Assembly: GCA_028583605.1 (NCBI GenBank)
Contig: CM053328.1
Coordinates: 30,797,578-30,861,577, forward strand
Source: Dastarcus helophoroides
Taxonomy: Eukaryota; Arthropoda; Insecta; Coleoptera; Bothrideridae
Length of the DNA stretch: 64,000 bases
Reading direction: 5' to 3'
Shown here piece after piece: positions 1 through 10,699 of this stretch (position 1 is the stretch's first letter; each line of letters opens with the position of its first letter). Below the pieces are notes generated by a model that was not told where the DNA came from, ran no database searches, and saw only the letters and a list, made by a program, of their open reading frames with translations. The position numbers and the translations under genes were made by a program.

Positions 1-2165
1 GCTATTTCTAGTTACGAAATGCTGCCGGAAGTTTTGTAGACAATTCTGGAATATAAATAACCTTACCAGCAGCGTAGTATAATCGGTTGCATTAGTACCA
101 AACGGCTAAACTATGCCTTCTACGTGGAGCCACCACAATGAGCAATATTAAAAATGTTAAAATAGCGGAAATAAATCAGAGTTTATTGCATGCGTATCTC
201 GCAGGCCAGACAATCGTATTTTGGAGTCTTTCCAATTTGCATGCATACATTTTTAAAGTTATTCCAAACACATGGCTGATGTTTTCTTTACGAAATTTAT
301 TTATTCAGAACATGTGATTTTGCCGGCGAAGCCGCATCAAAGTCATCTATTTTGGTCACATCCTTTTTTTTTAAGAATGTCAATTTAAGTGACATTTGCA
401 ACCACTTTAGAAGCAAGCAATAAGATGTTGTTTTGTAAATACAGCTAACGTTTTTGTTTAGCTATAAACTTCTATCATCGCTCACGAGATTCAGAGGTGT
501 GAAATCTTTAGTCTTGGCAACTTAGTAGGCCATGAATCGATAAAGCGGTGGTCTCAAATACAAAATAAATGACGGTTAACGAAAATATGGTGAGGGTGTT
601 TTGCAAAACAATTTTTAAACATTTTTTTAATGCTGTTGACAGAAATTGGTTTGTTTTTTGTGTTATGAATCAGTTTTACGTAATGTGCAAATAAACCTGA
701 TATCAGTCGATAAATAAACAGCAATTCCTAATAGTCAAACATTTGATTAGAATACATAAACCAATAACAAAATCTAATTCGTGTTAGGTTTTCTCGTAAT
801 TGGTTAAAAAAATCGTGAATTGAACATTGGTTGTTAATAATTTTGCACGAAATTGGCATAACAATAGTAACTTAAATGATCTCATTTCTCGTTTTTGCAA
901 TAGTGACCTTCTATAGAATTTTCTCTAATTAGTAATGGGTGTAAACTAAAGTGAGTTGTTTAAAATTAATGTAAAACTGGCTGCTGTTTGTGTCTTAAGT
1001 TCTAAGTATGTATTGGTATTGATACAATTCAAAAAAGGTGTCCCCAAATTTGCATTTTATTTAATGTTGTGATACTATCGTACACGTATTGTATATATTT
1101 GTGTTCAATTTAAAAGTCCACTGAAGTTTGTGGCATTAGTGTAAACAACTGAAAATGCTAGACAAAAATTTTCCACATGACCAGTTACAGTGGTTGTAAA
1201 TAAATGTTTTCTTCGGTAACGATTATCTTGTTTAGGGAACTTACTTCAAGGATTTGAAGTTAACATCGTCAGCTAAAAGTTAGTAGTGCCCAATTTTTGC
1301 AGCTTCTGTTTCCATGTGTACTTACAGTACATTTTGGTTTCTTACATTTATAGCATATTTTGTAGTTTCTACCCCTTCAGCTATCTCACACTATTGAATG
1401 TCGGCAGTGATTATTGTTTATGGACGATGACAGTTTTAAAGTATATTTGCTTTGACACGGTTGTCACAATTTCGTCATTATTTGAAAAAAGAGCACAAAA
1501 CAATTTATGTGAAATGATTCGTTAAATGAACTATTTTCGAAAACAAAAGCGAATTACACCCCCTTTTACAATGTATTTTTAAGGAACGTGACCTACAACA
1601 TCTGTAAAAGTACCAGGTACCCGATATCTAATTTATATTTTTCTGTAATAACGTTTTTCTTTAATAAAAATTAAAATATTTGAACAATCTTCAATTAAAT
1701 CAGTAGGGTTTTATTCTGAGAATTTTGAAAAGATTAATCACCCCAACACTAACGCCAACGACCAAAAAAAATCTCGTCAAGTCCAAAGCGTCAATTTTTT
1801 TTTGAGTCCGCTATTTTTTTAACATCCAAAAAAAGCTCATGAATTTACAATCTGTCTAAAAGAAAAGGTCACCCAGTCCAATCTTGTATATCGTTTCTTG
1901 TCGAGTGAATCGTCTCCCCGTCCGCAAATTTTTCCTTATCGAACCTATAAATAATTAATGAATGAAAACAGTTCGTCGTAGACAGTCACGGATCCCTGAT
2001 ACGATACGAACCTCCAAGGGATCTCAGCAATGAACGCAAAAATTATTGATTTTGTAACTTTATTGGCATTTCATTTCCTCAGTTTTATCTTAAATCAAAT
2101 CTTGTATTTAATTATGTTTTTGATGTAATAAGCAGAATGGTGCAGTAATTGTTCTCTTTTTTTTT
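1..2165. other. Non-repetitive AT-rich stretch, no recognisable gene
   Basis: No tandem structure or transposon motif is visible here. The first 39 bases read as twelve sense codons and a stop (ending SYEMLPEVL), which could be the tail of a coding exon entering from the left, but 39 bases is far too short to prove that. Many AATAAA words occur, for example near 1660, as expected by chance in AT-rich DNA. A 79-codon frame at 1286-1525 has no recognisable motif and I treat it as chance. The stretch may be 3' UTR or intron. Confidence 0.4.
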
Positions 2166-2209
2166 CAGGTAAGATTACCCACACTTCAGTTGATCTTATT
2201 ACAGTAAGT
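2149..2209 (+). promoter_or_regulatory. Candidate recursive-splicing (ratchet) site with 35-nt mini-exon
   Basis: A long pyrimidine run (2149-2165) leads into CAG at 2166-2168, followed at once by GTAAGA at 2169. A juxtaposed 3' and 5' splice site of this kind is the known signature of recursive splicing in long insect introns. A second donor, GTAAGT, lies at 2204-2209 and bounds a 35-nt segment (2169-2203), the arrangement expected for recursive-exon definition. The segment is open in two frames. The same layout recurs at 26474. No flanking coding exon is visible, so the host gene is unknown. Confidence 0.4.
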
Positions 2210-2285
2210 AATAAAAAGTGTTGACAAATGACCAATTAAATGTTCTATAATTAAACAATTAAATGTGCTTAAAATTGAAAATATG

Positions 2286-2351
2286 TACAACCGCAACCAT
2301 AGACTAGTTTCGGCCTTCCTTGGCCTTCATCAGCATGGTACGGTGGTTGTA
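2286..2351 (-). ncRNA. Hammerhead-ribozyme-like motif (type I layout)
   Basis: Read on the minus strand, all hammerhead elements occur in order. Outer stem I is 7 bp (2345-2351 with 2286-2292), followed by an internal loop (2340-2344 and 2293-2295). Inner stem I is 6 bp (2334-2339 with 2296-2301, one G-U). Core CTGATGA is at 2327-2333. Stem II is GGCC/GGCC (2322-2325 with 2312-2315), and core GAAA is at 2308-2311. Stem III has 2 bp with a 2-nt loop (2303-2308), and GTC at 2304-2302 predicts cleavage between 2302 and 2301. The internal loop in stem I is typical of natural ribozymes. One extra nucleotide (2326) sits between the core and stem II, where the classical structure has none. Hammerheads are known in Penelope-like elements and retrozymes, so this is probably a retroelement relic. 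Confidence 0.6.
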
Positions 2352-2469
2352 TACACTTCCAACTTAAAGCCGTTAGTCAGTCGTATAAGTATCCAAGAGA
2401 GCAAACCTCCACTGGGTGACTTGTAACTGACTTTTAACTGTTTATTACGCAAACATAAATAAAAAGTGT

Positions 2470-5400
2470 AGTAACCTATTTTCGTGTTATTTAAAGCATC
2501 TTCGAAAAAGTAGATAGATTTTCAAAAGAAAGTAGCGTAAAAAAATCAAAATATACAAAAATGTCAAAATTTGTAGAAGATAAAAAAGTAGCATTTTTTA
2601 AAAAAAGGCAAAATTTACACAAAAAAAAACCAACATTTCGGGAAAATCAAAGTTTTCAAAGGTCAACATTTTCAAAATCGAAATATTGAAAGTCAAAATT
2701 TTCAAAATTATCCAATTTTTTTGGAAATTTTTTAATGTCGACCATATTCGAAAAGATCAATATTTTCAACAAAGTAGAAATTTTTCAGTTAAAACTTTAA
2801 AAATATCGAATTTTCAAAAAGGAAGAATTTTTTAAAAAATTGACATTTTCGTAAATTTCAATTTACAAACAAATTGAAATCTTAAGAAAAGGATATGTTT
2901 TTAAAAAGTCGAAATTTTTCTAAACACAGTTTTAAACTAGTCAAAACTTACAATTAATGTTTTAAAAAATGTAGAAATCTTCAAAAACCGAAAAATTTTT
3001 AGTCGACATTTTCAAAAAAAAAGAATTTTTCAAACAAATTATATTTTCGGAAAATTCAATTTCATGAAAAGATCAAATTTGCAAATAAGTCAAAGTTCCA
3101 GAAGAGTGAAATTTAAAAAATCAAAATTTTCAGAAAGTCGAACTTTTCAAAAAAGTTTTAATTTACAGTCGAGATTTCTAGAAGAGACAAAATCTTGAAA
3201 AACGAACAGATTTCAAAAAAGAATCGAAGTTTTAATAAAGTTTATCGTCGTAATGCAATTTTCAAAGAATATCGAAATTTTCTAGAAAAACCCAAACTAT
3301 TTCAAATGCATTCATATAATGAATAAATTCAACATTTTGAAAGAAAACCAAAATTTAAAAAAACCTAATTTTCAACCAAAAGTCGCTATTTCCAAAAAGT
3401 CGAAATTTTGAACCTTTTGCGGATTGAAATGTGAACATATGTGAACATTTTGAATAAAAGTGTAAACCATTTTCAAAAAAGTAGAAGCAAATAAAAGACG
3501 TAGAAGTTGTAGTAAAACTTTTAGTACAGCTTGAATTCAAAAAGAATTGAAATATTCAAAAGGAGCAGAAAAGAGTCAAAATTTCCGAAGTGGAACAAAG
3601 TTGCAAATTTATAAAAAAATAAAATTTTGAAAAAGATTAAATTTTTAAAAAAGTTCGGATTTAAAATTTGAAGTTAAAAAAAATGAAATCAGATTCCTTG
3701 AATAGTCCCTAATTTTCAAAAAATTGAAGTAGCGAAAATGTCAAAATTTATTAAAAGAAATCCATATCCAAAAAAAAGTTCAGTGGTCAGCGGAAAAGAT
3801 TTCAGATTGCGATTTTAAAGTAGTAATTGAGCAAAAAGTGTAAAGTTCACTTGGAAAAATTTAGAATTTTGAGAAAAAAGTTGAAATAAACAGGCTGCAG
3901 GTAAAAAATAAAGGAAAAATATGGATTTCACGCTAGATGATCCTGCATTCAAAAATAATTTACAAAATAAAAGATAATGGTCGTAGATCAGAAGATTGAC
4001 GTAATATTAATTAACATTAAAAAAGTAGTCAACATTTTGATTTTTTGTAAAAATTATAATTTTTTAACAAATTTAAATTTTGAGAAAAAGCTGCAATTCT
4101 GAAAAGATCCAAAATATTAAACAAAGTCCAGATTTCAAAATCTACATTTTCAAAAGAGCAAGGATTAAAAGAATTTTTGCAAAAAAAAGTCGATATTTTA
4201 AAAAAAACTGCCAAATTTTCGAAAAAATTTAAGTCGAAATTTCTAGAGAAAAATAGGAAATTTTCAAAAATTAAACATTTTCGAAAACAATTAAAGCATA
4301 AAAATGACAAAATTTTCAAAAACTTTGAAAACGTCAAAATTTTGAAAATAAAAGTTGAAATTCTTAAAACAACACAATTTTAACAAGCAATCAAATCGCA
4401 ATTTTGAAATAATTCAACCCTTCAAAAAACTCGACATTATCAAACATTTTTATTGTCAAGTTATCGACGAAATCTGAGTTTGTCGAAAGTAAAAGTTTTG
4501 AAAAATGTTGAAGTTTTCAAAAAGGCAAAATCCTGAAAAAGTCAAATAGTTACAAGTCAAACATTTTTAAAAAACCAATATTTTGAAAAGAAGCTAAATT
4601 TTGATAAAAAAAAGTTAAAATTTTGTAATGAAGTCGAAATTTTGCGAAAAATCTTACAACAAAAAATGCCAAATTTTCGAAAAACTATTAAGACAAAGTT
4701 TTCAAAAGTACAAATTTTGAAGTTCAAGATTTTGAAAAAGAAAAGTTGAAATTTTCAAAAAGAGCACATTTTGAGAAAAAGGTGCAATTCTGAAAAGATC
4801 GAAAATATTAAGCAAAGTTCAAATTTCAAAATCTACATTTTCAAAAGAGTGAAGGATTAAATGAAGAAATTTTGCAAAAAAAAGTCGATATTTTAACAAA
4901 AACTGCCAAATTTTCGAAAAAAATTTATAGTCGAAATTTCTAGAGTAAAAACTAGGAAATTTTCAAAAATTAAACATTTTCGAAAACAATTGAAGCATAA
5001 AAAAGAAAATTTTCAAATACTTTCAAAACGATCAAAATTTTGAAATAAAGTTGAAATTCTTAAAAACAGCACAATTTTAACAAGCAATCAAATCGCAATT
5101 TTGAAATAATTCAACCCTTCAAAAGTCGACATTATCTAAACATTGTTATTGTCAAGTTATCGACTAAAATCTGAAATTGTCGAAAAGTAAAAGTTTTGTG
5201 CCTAGTTTTCAAAAAGGCAAAATCCTGAAAAGTTAAATAGTTAAAAGTCAAACATTTTTAAAAAACCAATATTTTGAAAAGAAGCCACAAATTTTGAAAA
5301 AAAAATGTCGACATTTTCAAAAAGGCAAAGTTTTGAAAAGTCAAACATTTAAAAAAGCGACATTTTGATAAAAACAAAGTTGAAATTTTGAAATGAAGTC

Positions 5401-6920
5401 GAAATTTTGCGAAAAATCTTACAACAAAAAATGGCAAATTTTCGAAAATAATTGAAGCATAAAAAAGACGAAATTTTCAAAAACAGTACAAATTTTGAAA
5501 GTCAAAATTTTGAAAAAAAAAAGTTGAAATTTTTAAAAGGAGCACAATTTTGACCAGAAATCAAACTTTTGCAAAAAGTCCAAATTTTTGAATAAAATCG
5601 TAATTTTGGAAAAAGTCAACCCTTCGAAAAACTCGACATTATCAAAAATTTTTCCACGTAATCTGAAAAATAAAATTTTTGAAAAATGTCGAATTTTCAA
5701 AAAGGCAAAATCCTGAAAAGTCAAATAGTTAAAAAGTCAAACATTAAGAAAAAACAATGTTTTGAAAAGAAGCCAATTTTTGATAAAAAAAAGTCGAAAT
5801 TTTGAAATAAAGTCGAAATTTTGCGAAAAATCTTACAACAAAAAATTCCAAATTTTCGGAAAAAGATTAGGTCGAAATTTTTTAGTAAAAAATCGAAATT
5901 TTCAAAAAATTGACATTTTCGAAAACAATTGAAGCGTAAAAAAGACTACATTTTCAAAAAGTGCACAGTTTGTTAGTCAGAATTTTGAAAAAAAAAGTTC
6001 CAAGTTTTAAAAAGAGCACAATTTTGACAAGAAATCAAACTTTTGCAAAAAGTCCAAATTTTTAAATAAAGTCGTACTTTTGGAAAAGTCAACCCTTGAA
6101 AAAACTCGACATTATCAAAAAATTTGTATTGTCAATTTTTCGACGTAATCTGAAGTTATCGAAAAATAGAAGTTTTGAAAAATGTCGGAATTTTCAAAAA
6201 GGCAAAATCCTGAGAAGTCAAATAGTTAAAAAGTCAAACATTTAAAAAAAACCAATGTTTTGAAGAGAAGCCAATTTTTGATAAAAAGTTGACATTTTGA
6301 AATGAAGTCAAAATCTTGCGAAAAATCTTATCTTTACAAAAAGCCAAAAAAGCTCAAAAAAAAAACTCGACAAAATTTTTTATTGACATATTTTTAAAGA
6401 AATCTTAAATTCTCGACAAGTAGAATTTTTGAAAAATGTTGAAATTTTCAAAAAGGCAAAGTTTTGAAAAGTCAAACATTTAAAAAAGAAGCGACATTTT
6501 GATAAAAAAAGTTGAAATTTTGAAACGAACTCGAAATTTTTCGAAAAATTCGTATCTTCACAAAAAGGCAAAAACCTCGACGTTATCAACAATTTCTATT
6601 GCCAAGTTTTCAAAGAAGTCTAAAATGCTCTAAAAGTAAAAGAAAAAGGAAAAATGTCGAAATTTTAAAAAGGCAAAATTTTGAAAAGTTAAAATTTGGA
6701 AGTCAAGCATTTAAACAACCGAAATTTTGAAAAAAGTCGAAATTTTGATAAAAGTTGAAATTTTGATAAAATAAAGTCCAAATTTTGAAATGAAATCGAA
6801 CTTTTGTGAAAAATTCCTATGTTGTAAAAAGCCAAAATTTTAAAAAAATGGAAAAATTAGAGAGGTGAGAATTTGAAAAAAATGAATGTTTTGGAAAAAA
6901 TGTCGACATCAAAAACAATT
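2470..6920. repeat. Degenerate AT satellite, GTCGAAATTTT orientation, with higher-order units
   Basis: About 4.4 kb of diverged short units such as AAAAGTCGAAATTTTGAAA, with the GTCGAAA word on the plus strand. Longer units are superimposed. A segment holding TCAAATAGTTA, AAGTCAAACATTT and a following AATATTTTGAAAAGAAGCC-like stretch recurs near 4545, 5235, 5715 and 6215. ACAACAAAAAATG recurs near 4660, 5420 and 5830. The higher-order period therefore varies from about 415 to 760 bases. All open frames here are low-complexity readings rich in K, F, N and S, so none is annotated as a gene. Confidence 0.85.
2815..3870 (+). repeat. Inverted-duplication arm A1 (partner 14120-15150)
   Basis: The order of distinctive words on this strand is the reverse complement of 14120-15150. 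The segment ATTGAGCAAAAAGTG near 3826 matches CACTTTTTGCTCAAT-like sequence near 14137. The CAGTGGTCAGCGGAAAAGAT stretch near 3782 and the GTAGAAGTTGTAGTAAAAC stretch near 3500 also have partners. Paired coordinates sum to about 17,950-17,990 throughout, so the match is colinear over about 1 kb and not just shared satellite composition. The arms enclose about 10 kb. Confidence 0.75.
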
Positions 6921-7150
6921 TAACTAGTTAAAGAAAGTAGTGGCCATGGTAATAGGGACATAACAGCAAATTTGTCCATAATTTTAATCGACCAAAAAAA
7001 GTCATCGTCGGAATTAGCAAAATTATTTCAAATAACATCCGAAATTATCCGAAACATTTATATCGGTTTCGGTTACCGATTCGGATATTTTTTTATTTCG
7101 GATATCCGACAGTTTCGGTTACGGTTACGGAGCTCTATCACAGTCCTAGT
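6920..7150. other. Junction between satellite and foldback element
   Basis: The AT repeat fades out here. A short stretch (about 7040-7125) repeats the words CGGTTAC and TTCGGATAT several times (GGTTTCGGTTACCG, TTTCGGTTACGGTTACGG). The function of these words is unknown. Confidence 0.4.
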
Positions 7151-9101
7151 GCAAAATAAACTAACCTATTTTTGTCAGCTGTCATGAGGTGACGCTTTAA
7201 GAAGGAAGATGTCACGTAGTTGTATTTCAAAAAATGTTTCAAAATATTGTCAACTTTTAATTATTAAGAATTTAAATATTTCCAAACTGGGTCCAAAAAT
7301 TTTAAAATAAAATTAATAATGGTAATGTTTCCGACCAGTAGGAGTCTAATAAGAAGAATAATTAGAGCATGTTGGTAACGCAAATTAGTCTGATAGTAAC
7401 GCGAAACCATAAATTTTTCCGCGATCCAAAATTGCTCAACGCGACTTCATTGCATTTTAAAGCAAACAATGTCAAAGTCCCGTGAGGATTTTTTTTTACG
7501 TAACTAGTTCGCCAAGATGAATAATGGAGCTTCAGGTAGTTGAACTCTTTATTGCAAAATAATACACATCCTAATAGAAGAACTGAAAAAGGAACAAATT
7601 TAATATATTACAGTATTTAATGGTTAAACCTTTGCAAAGTCAATTATTTCACATTCAAGTGGAAAAAAGCGACCAGCAAGAATAAATTGCCGAGCAAAAC
7701 CAGTCCTAGTGTTGTAATCTTTGGATTTTATCGGATTCGACTTCTTGTCGTTATTAAATTAACGCGTTGCTTGTCTTGTGCGTTGCCATTTTAACATTGC
7801 TTCTTCGTTCAAAATTTGCCACACTAGTCAAACTGAGTTCATCTAACTGTTGTTTAACCTAAAAGTCGAAGCTCTTTGTTTGTTAACAAGAAACCTCTAT
7901 AAATTACGTATTAAAAAATTCCATTACATCTACATTTTGCCAAGGTATGTTTTGCGAACTGAAATCTTTATAGCTGTGGCTTACTTCTTTATGGTTGTTT
8001 AAACGAATACATTTAAGATAATGTCGACAGTAATAGCAAGATGAATTGCCATTTTAAGAGAGAGTTGTAACATAAATTATAAGGAAAATGGCCAACGACC
8101 CAGAGAATATCACACGAATCAGAGCATACTTATCCAAAAAGAACCATTTTGCGGGTTTCGTCATAAGTTTTTGTTTACTTTTTGTTCAATGGGATTATGT
8201 ATATTTGAAGGCGTTTTTTTTTTTGGAATTAAATCCAAGACACACATTTCATTTGATTGATTGTTCCATTAACTTGAATAATAAATACTAACTGCTGCGA
8301 CAATTTGCTCGATTCTGGAAGAGTTGATGCATAATTGAATCAACCATCTAGTCAATGTCAACTTGATATTCATCGAGTCGAATTTATTGCTTTGATTGAT
8401 GTAAATACGGAAGTCAATTTTAGGTCACCTTGGATAGGTCTAATACGAACAGAAACGATATTAATCACAATGCAATCGTTCTAGCAAGATGAGGCATTGT
8501 ATCGAATGATGTGTTGTTTAAATATTTAATGTATTCAAGGTAAAATGTACGACGGATATTTATCATCATATAATATGCCATGGAATACCTAATGGCTTAT
8601 TTTTATTTCAAAGTAAATATTAAACTAGGACCTTGGTATAATGAATTTAGAAGTGTTACTGGCTATTTAAAATAGAATTTTTGCTTATTCAGATTTTTTT
8701 TAAATGCAGCAGATGAAAATCGATTTTCTAAGGGCGATATGGAAGGTGTTGTCGTAAAAATGTATAGATAACTAACTGGTACCTGAGCAGTGTTGTCAGA
8801 TAAAAATAAAAACATTATCGTATTAGGTTTTTTTTTGGTCCTTGGTTATTTTCAAAAATTGATACACAGATGTGTATTATTTTGTAATAAAAGAGTTCAA
8901 CTATCTAAAGCTCCTTTATGCATCTTGGCGAACTAGTTACGTAAAAAAAATCCTCACGGAACTTTGACATTGTCTGCTTTAACATTCAATGAAGTCACAT
9001 TGAGAAATTTGACAATATTCTGAAACTTTTTTTTGAAATACATCTTCATTCTTAAGGCGTCACCTCATGACAGCTGACGAAAATAGGTTAGCTTATTTTG
9101 C
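7151..9101. mobile_element. Foldback element with inverted arms of ~230-420 bp, non-coding
   Basis: Left arm 7151-7572 and right arm 8872-9101 are inverted copies. Outer words GCAAAATAAACTAACC and GTCAGCTGTCATGAGGTGAC on the left appear reverse-complemented at the right end. Inner words AACTAGTTCGCCAAGATG and GAGTTCAACT-type sequence pair near 7510-7550 and 8890-8940. The left arm carries an extra ~165 bp (about 7258-7428) missing from the right arm, which looks like a later insertion. The interior (7573-8871) shows no transposase motif. A 67-codon frame at 8088-8291 is not convincing. This is probably a non-autonomous DNA transposon. No clear target-site duplication was found. Confidence 0.65.
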
Positions 9102-9350
9102 ACAGAATATGGTGAAATATAGAAGACCAAAATTAGACAATTTTTTTAAGGTAAATCATAAAGATTTAAACAAATATAAAAAAAGTAAAAAAGGTTGTAG
9201 CATTATGTATCGATGTTTCTCTCTCATTTGAGCTCGTCAGCGATGTGTAGAGCTATGAAGCAAAATCTGCCACCTTAACCAACTAAGCTATATTGACTAA
9301 CTACTTAAGGTTAAGTAAAAAGTTCTGAGCGTTTTTTTCTCTTTATTTCA
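9102..9350. other. Short spacer, nothing recognised
   Basis: AT-rich sequence between the foldback element and the mariner relic, with no motif, repeat or convincing open frame. Confidence 0.4.
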
Positions 9351-9548
9351 ATGATGAAATTAACAAAGTTAGGATTATCGAATTTAGATCAAATATGTTC
9401 ATTTTGCTCGATAACTTTTGTCTACTTTGACGGCAATTTCAGAATTCCGCGATTGAAAAAGCCCTTCGTCCCTATTGGTAAAAAATTTGACCAGCTCATT
9501 TTCACAAGTCTCGTGAGGCAAGTTTTGTACCTTCAAGAATTTTTTTTT
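9351..9548 (-). pseudogene. Mariner transposase relic, C-terminal part
   Basis: On the minus strand this encodes residues such as ENELVKFFTNRDEGLFQ and a following VDKSY, which resemble the C-terminal end of mariner transposases (a helix before the final K.V...G.Y region). It is downstream, in transposase order, of the D-containing fragment at 9784-9950. The two are separated by a hairpin insertion with direct repeats TCAAGAA..TTTT at 9533-9546 and 9784-9796. The fragment is diverged and not functional. Confidence 0.5.
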
Positions 9549-9783
9549 AGTAGAACGGACTGGTCCTTGGTTATCTTCAAAAATTGAAATAGAAACCTTG
9601 TCCCCTGAAATCAAGAAAGATTAAAAAAACACAACTAAGGTTGCTCTAACGCATTTTCGATAGTCAAGCTATCATCGTATCTCTCTGAAGATAATAGCTT
9701 GGCTATAGAATCGCTTTAGAGCAATTTTGTTGTGTTTTTTAATCTTTTTTGGTTTCAGGGGACAACATTTGTATTTCAATTTA
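9549..9783 (-). mobile_element. Hairpin insertion copy A (hammerhead-like palindromic repeat)
   Basis: A near-palindrome spans 9598-9765, starting TTGTCCCCTGAAATCAAG and ending in its reverse complement (TTCAGGGGACAA). An asymmetric tail (9553-9590, containing GGACTGGTCCTTGGTTATCT) lies on one side. It splits the mariner relic and is flanked by an imperfect ~13-bp duplication (9533-9546 and 9784-9796), which argues for retrotransposition-style insertion. Hammerhead-like core words are present but decayed: CTGAAGA at 9685-9691 is followed by GAAT in place of GAAA. Related copies lie at 16590, 28982 and 48720. Confidence 0.7.
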
Positions 9784-9950
9784 TCAAGAAAATTTTACAA
9801 ATGCTTGAAAAGATGATAATCGCTTGAAGCAAAATTTGGGCTATACGGCGGGTGCGATATAACCTCCCATTCAAGCTCTCGGAGCTCCTGGCTCGTCGTT
9901 AAAGTTGTGTGCTGCCTGGCATTGTCTTGATGGAACACGATAAAAAGTGG
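9784..9950 (-). pseudogene. Mariner transposase relic, catalytic D2-D3 region
   Basis: Translation of the minus strand gives VFHQDNARQHTT followed by WEVISHPPYSPN and SSDYHLF. These are the second and third catalytic motifs of mariner transposases. The spacing between the D of QDNA and the D of SSDY is 34 residues, the DD34D signature. The usual PD of the YSPD motif is PN here. The frame is interrupted upstream by the 9951-12808 element and resumes at 12812-12899. A stop follows the HLFKHL stretch. Dead copy. Confidence 0.85.
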
Positions 9951-10645
9951 AAAAATTATAGTAGGATGAAACCTATTAGAAAAGGAAGATAATGCAACAA
10001 AAATAAAAGGAAAAATAAATTACGGGCGATCTGGGGTCGGCAAGGGGTAGGGGGTAAGTTTTTAAGGGTAAAAAACGGTTTATCTCTGGCAAAACTAGAA
10101 ACCCTACGGAAAAAAGTTAAAAGGCAAAGTTGTAGGTAACAAGAAGATCTACAACTTTTGTATCTACACTTTTTCAACATAACCTCAAAATTCACGTGAA
10201 AAATTCAAAAACCCAGGTTTCTGGTTTTTTATTTCTATCTTTTACAAAAAAAAAACTTTTTTACAAAATTTGGTGAAAACTTAGCTTTTTATATCCCAAA
10301 GATACTGTTATTTTTTTGATTTAAAATATTTATTTTTTCACCTTATCTTGACTCAATATCGAAAAAGCACCCAATCGAAAAATCTCACGTTAAAATTTTA
10401 GCTTTTTCAAAAAACTCGGTGGGCTTTTTGTTCGTTGAAATGTCTACTTTCTGATAGTGTAAAAAAATATATACATTACTATGGTAAATCTTCTAAGAAA
10501 ATTCAAAAAAACGAAAAGTACTCCAATTCGATTTTTTTTTCATCTTTATGTACAATTTTAAGCTATTTGTGTTAAAATGTGTACTTTAATTACTCGAAAA
10601 ACGTCAGATTCCATTTTACATTGATGAACAAAAAATTGTAAATCG
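9951..10645 (+). repeat. Left terminal inverted repeat of the 2.86-kb element
   Basis: Pairs with 12103-12808. Both arms contain the same reading frame by symmetry (79 and 81 codons, beginning MNFEVMLKK). That shared frame reflects the arm sequence and I do not regard it as a gene. Confidence 0.8.
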
Positions 10646-10699
10646 AAATATACTACTATAATTAACAACCAAATAAGTTAATAAAGTTAATATTTAATT

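Noticed and set aside
1..39. C-terminal end of a host gene (twelve codons and a stop)
   Set aside because: Too short to test; kept only as a remark in the first region.
2470..6920. Many 60-100-codon open frames in the AT satellite (here and in all similar blocks)
   Set aside because: They are low-complexity K/F/N/S readings of short repeats, occur on both strands, and change whenever the unit drifts.
8088..8291. 67-codon frame inside the foldback element as its transposase
   Set aside because: Short, no catalytic or DNA-binding motif, and composition like the surrounding DNA.
9956..10195. 79-codon minus frame with an 81-codon twin at 12558-12803
   Set aside because: The similarity is fully explained by the inverted terminal repeats of the 2.86-kb element. 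No protein motif is present and neither frame is linked to the element's coding block.
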